Shown: piece after piece, positions 33,201 through 33,468 of the stretch
Layout of the letters: each line of letters opens with the position of its first letter
Numbering within the stretch: the stretch's first letter is position 1
DNA from: Hyphochytrium catenoides
Lineage: Eukaryota > Sar > Hyphochytriomycetes > Hyphochytriales > Hyphochytriaceae
Assembly (NCBI GenBank): GCA_900088475.1
Contig: FLMG01003283.1
Span: forward strand, 1-33,468
Reading direction: 5' to 3'
Length of the DNA stretch: 33,468 nucleotides
Notes under the pieces: generated by a model
What the model was told of the DNA's origin: nothing
Databases searched by the model: none
Seen by the model: the letters and a program-made list of their open reading frames with translations, nothing else
Program-made: the position numbers and the translations under genes

Positions 33201-33468
33201 ACGTTCTTAAGAGAGGTTAGAGGTGTGGCGGTCACCAAGCCCCTTGCTTGTTGACAAGCCACTTTGAAGTACACTTAACCCCTTATCTTCTTGCTTTAGG
33301 CTATGTTATCGTTGTACGCACACTAACTCTGTGTAAAGATGGACAGACTCACCTTCTTCGCTGATCAGCAGTACGATTGCATCTGGGGATCCAACACCGT
33401 CTGCGCTGCAACTCAGAGAGCTAAGCTGTTGTGAGGATGACTCAAGAGAAACGATCTCAGGTGCGGTT
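27231..33468 (-). CDS. Large modular acidic protein with duplicated exon block, unknown function; 5' end outside the window
   Basis: I do not recognise this protein. Exons in reading order: from beyond 33468 to 33353, 33141-32839, 32760-32284, 32191-31901, 31839-31735, 31638 to about 31342 or 31309, 31273-30983, 30772-30467, 30390-29746, one beginning at 29612 with an unresolved end, 29170-28955, 28873-28550, 28469-28101, and 28045-27231 (stop at 27231). Almost every join is phase 1 (G|NN). The product is rich in Ser, Glu, Asp and Pro, with no membrane segment or known domain. Exons 33353, 32839 and 32284 are paralogous to 30983, 30467 and 29746. Near the C terminus GSTLQQYL occurs twice in one exon and GSTLRHF once in the next, beside a basic patch (RRKVKARRPRRHRRR) that could act in nuclear targeting. 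The last exon has EGTDTPMAMEGT-like repeats and ends very acidic. Unresolved points are the 35-bp gap at 31274-31308, too short for a normal intron, and 29171-29612, which holds an inverted repeat. Confidence 0.62.
29236..29604. repeat. Imperfect inverted repeat made of a 74/75-bp minisatellite
   Basis: The left arm (29236-29410) and right arm (29442-29604) are imperfect reverse complements around a loop of about 31 bp. Each arm holds about two units of a 74-75-bp repeat. GGATGG occurs at 29291 and 29365 on the plus strand, and its complement (CCATCC) at 29468 and 29543. The innermost pair is CTGGAGGTACAAG (29398-29410) against CTTGTACCTCCAG (29442-29454). It lies between two well-supported exons of the repetitive gene, so it is either an intron hairpin or partly coding. 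Confidence 0.85.
29980..32349. repeat. Tandem duplication, first unit (2,370-bp period)
   Basis: This segment aligns with 32350 onward at a near-constant offset. GTGAGTCCTCGATGCTGGCTC is at 30094 and 32464, and the ATCAGCAGTACGA block has GTACGA at 31001 and 33371. GTGCGGTT is at 31091 and 33461. Exon ends fall 2,369-2,372 bp apart (30390/32760, 30467/32839, 30772/33141, 30983/33353). Introns are alignable as well as exons. The left edge is approximate. The part from 31099 to 32349 has its partner, if any, beyond the window. Confidence 0.88.
32350..33468. repeat. Tandem duplication, second unit (incomplete at window end)
   Basis: Homologous to 29980-31098 at an offset of 2,370 bp, and running to the window edge with no sign of ending. 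The exon 32760-32284 is 168 nt shorter than its paralogue 30390-29746. The similarity stops before the 3' part of that exon, so the duplication boundary lies inside it. Confidence 0.85.

Noticed and set aside
1-33468. tRNA or rRNA genes
   Set aside because: I looked for a T-loop GTTCRA signature with flanking stems on both strands. The few GTTCGA/GTTCAA sites lie in coding or low-structure sequence.
1-33468. CRISPR arrays, transposases, integrases or viral genes
   Set aside because: No reverse transcriptase, transposase or capsid motifs and no regularly spaced short repeats were found.

Overview
The window is a gene-dense stretch of an intron-rich eukaryotic nuclear genome. Eleven protein genes can be rebuilt exon by exon, and two of them run off the window edges. 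Introns are GT-AG and short, mostly 55-130 bp with a few of 180-270 bp. Many carry a CTAAC/CTGAC/CTAAT-like branch site 10-25 bases before the AG. Four copies of a TTAGGG-type telomere unit occur at 27197-27223. The lineage cannot be fixed from sequence alone. A free-standing ERG2-type sterol isomerase, a free-standing anthranilate phosphoribosyltransferase and the intron style resemble fungi. The eIF3g zinc-knuckle spacing (C-X2-C-X5-H-X4-C) looks more like plants and possibly other protists, and the HECT architecture is unusual. I call it an intron-dense fungus or fungus-like protist.

Layout. 1-570 (-): 5' part of ERG2. 2117-6817 (+): 20-exon HECT ubiquitin ligase with an N-terminal membrane segment and a RanBP2 zinc finger. 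7084-9216 (-): mitochondrial-type 4-aminobutyrate aminotransferase. 9994-11443 (+): TXNDC9/phosducin-like protein. 12268-13881 (+): endonuclease/exonuclease/phosphatase-fold enzyme. 14594-16375 (+): eIF3g. 16432-19552 (-): 18-exon dihydroxyacetone kinase. 20132-21495 (+): tail-anchored UBE2J-type E2. 22725-24225 (-): coiled-coil plus PUB-domain protein. 25033-26806 (+): anthranilate phosphoribosyltransferase. 27231 to beyond 33468 (-): the 3' part of a large repetitive acidic protein gene that I do not recognise.

How the genes relate. Most are unrelated housekeeping genes. Three of the eleven belong to membrane-linked ubiquitin/Cdc48 biology: the membrane HECT E3, the tail-anchored E2 and the PUB protein. 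Their proximity may be chance. The most unusual part is the last 6 kb. There, a modular gene of almost entirely symmetric phase-1 exons carries a tandem duplication with a 2,370-bp period that includes its introns, a compound minisatellite in inverted orientation, repeated GSTLxx(Y/F) motifs near the C terminus, and an interstitial telomeric tract 7 bp past its stop codon.

Limits. All exon joins were inferred by hand from splice signals, reading-frame phase and remembered family features. There is no transcript evidence and no database search.
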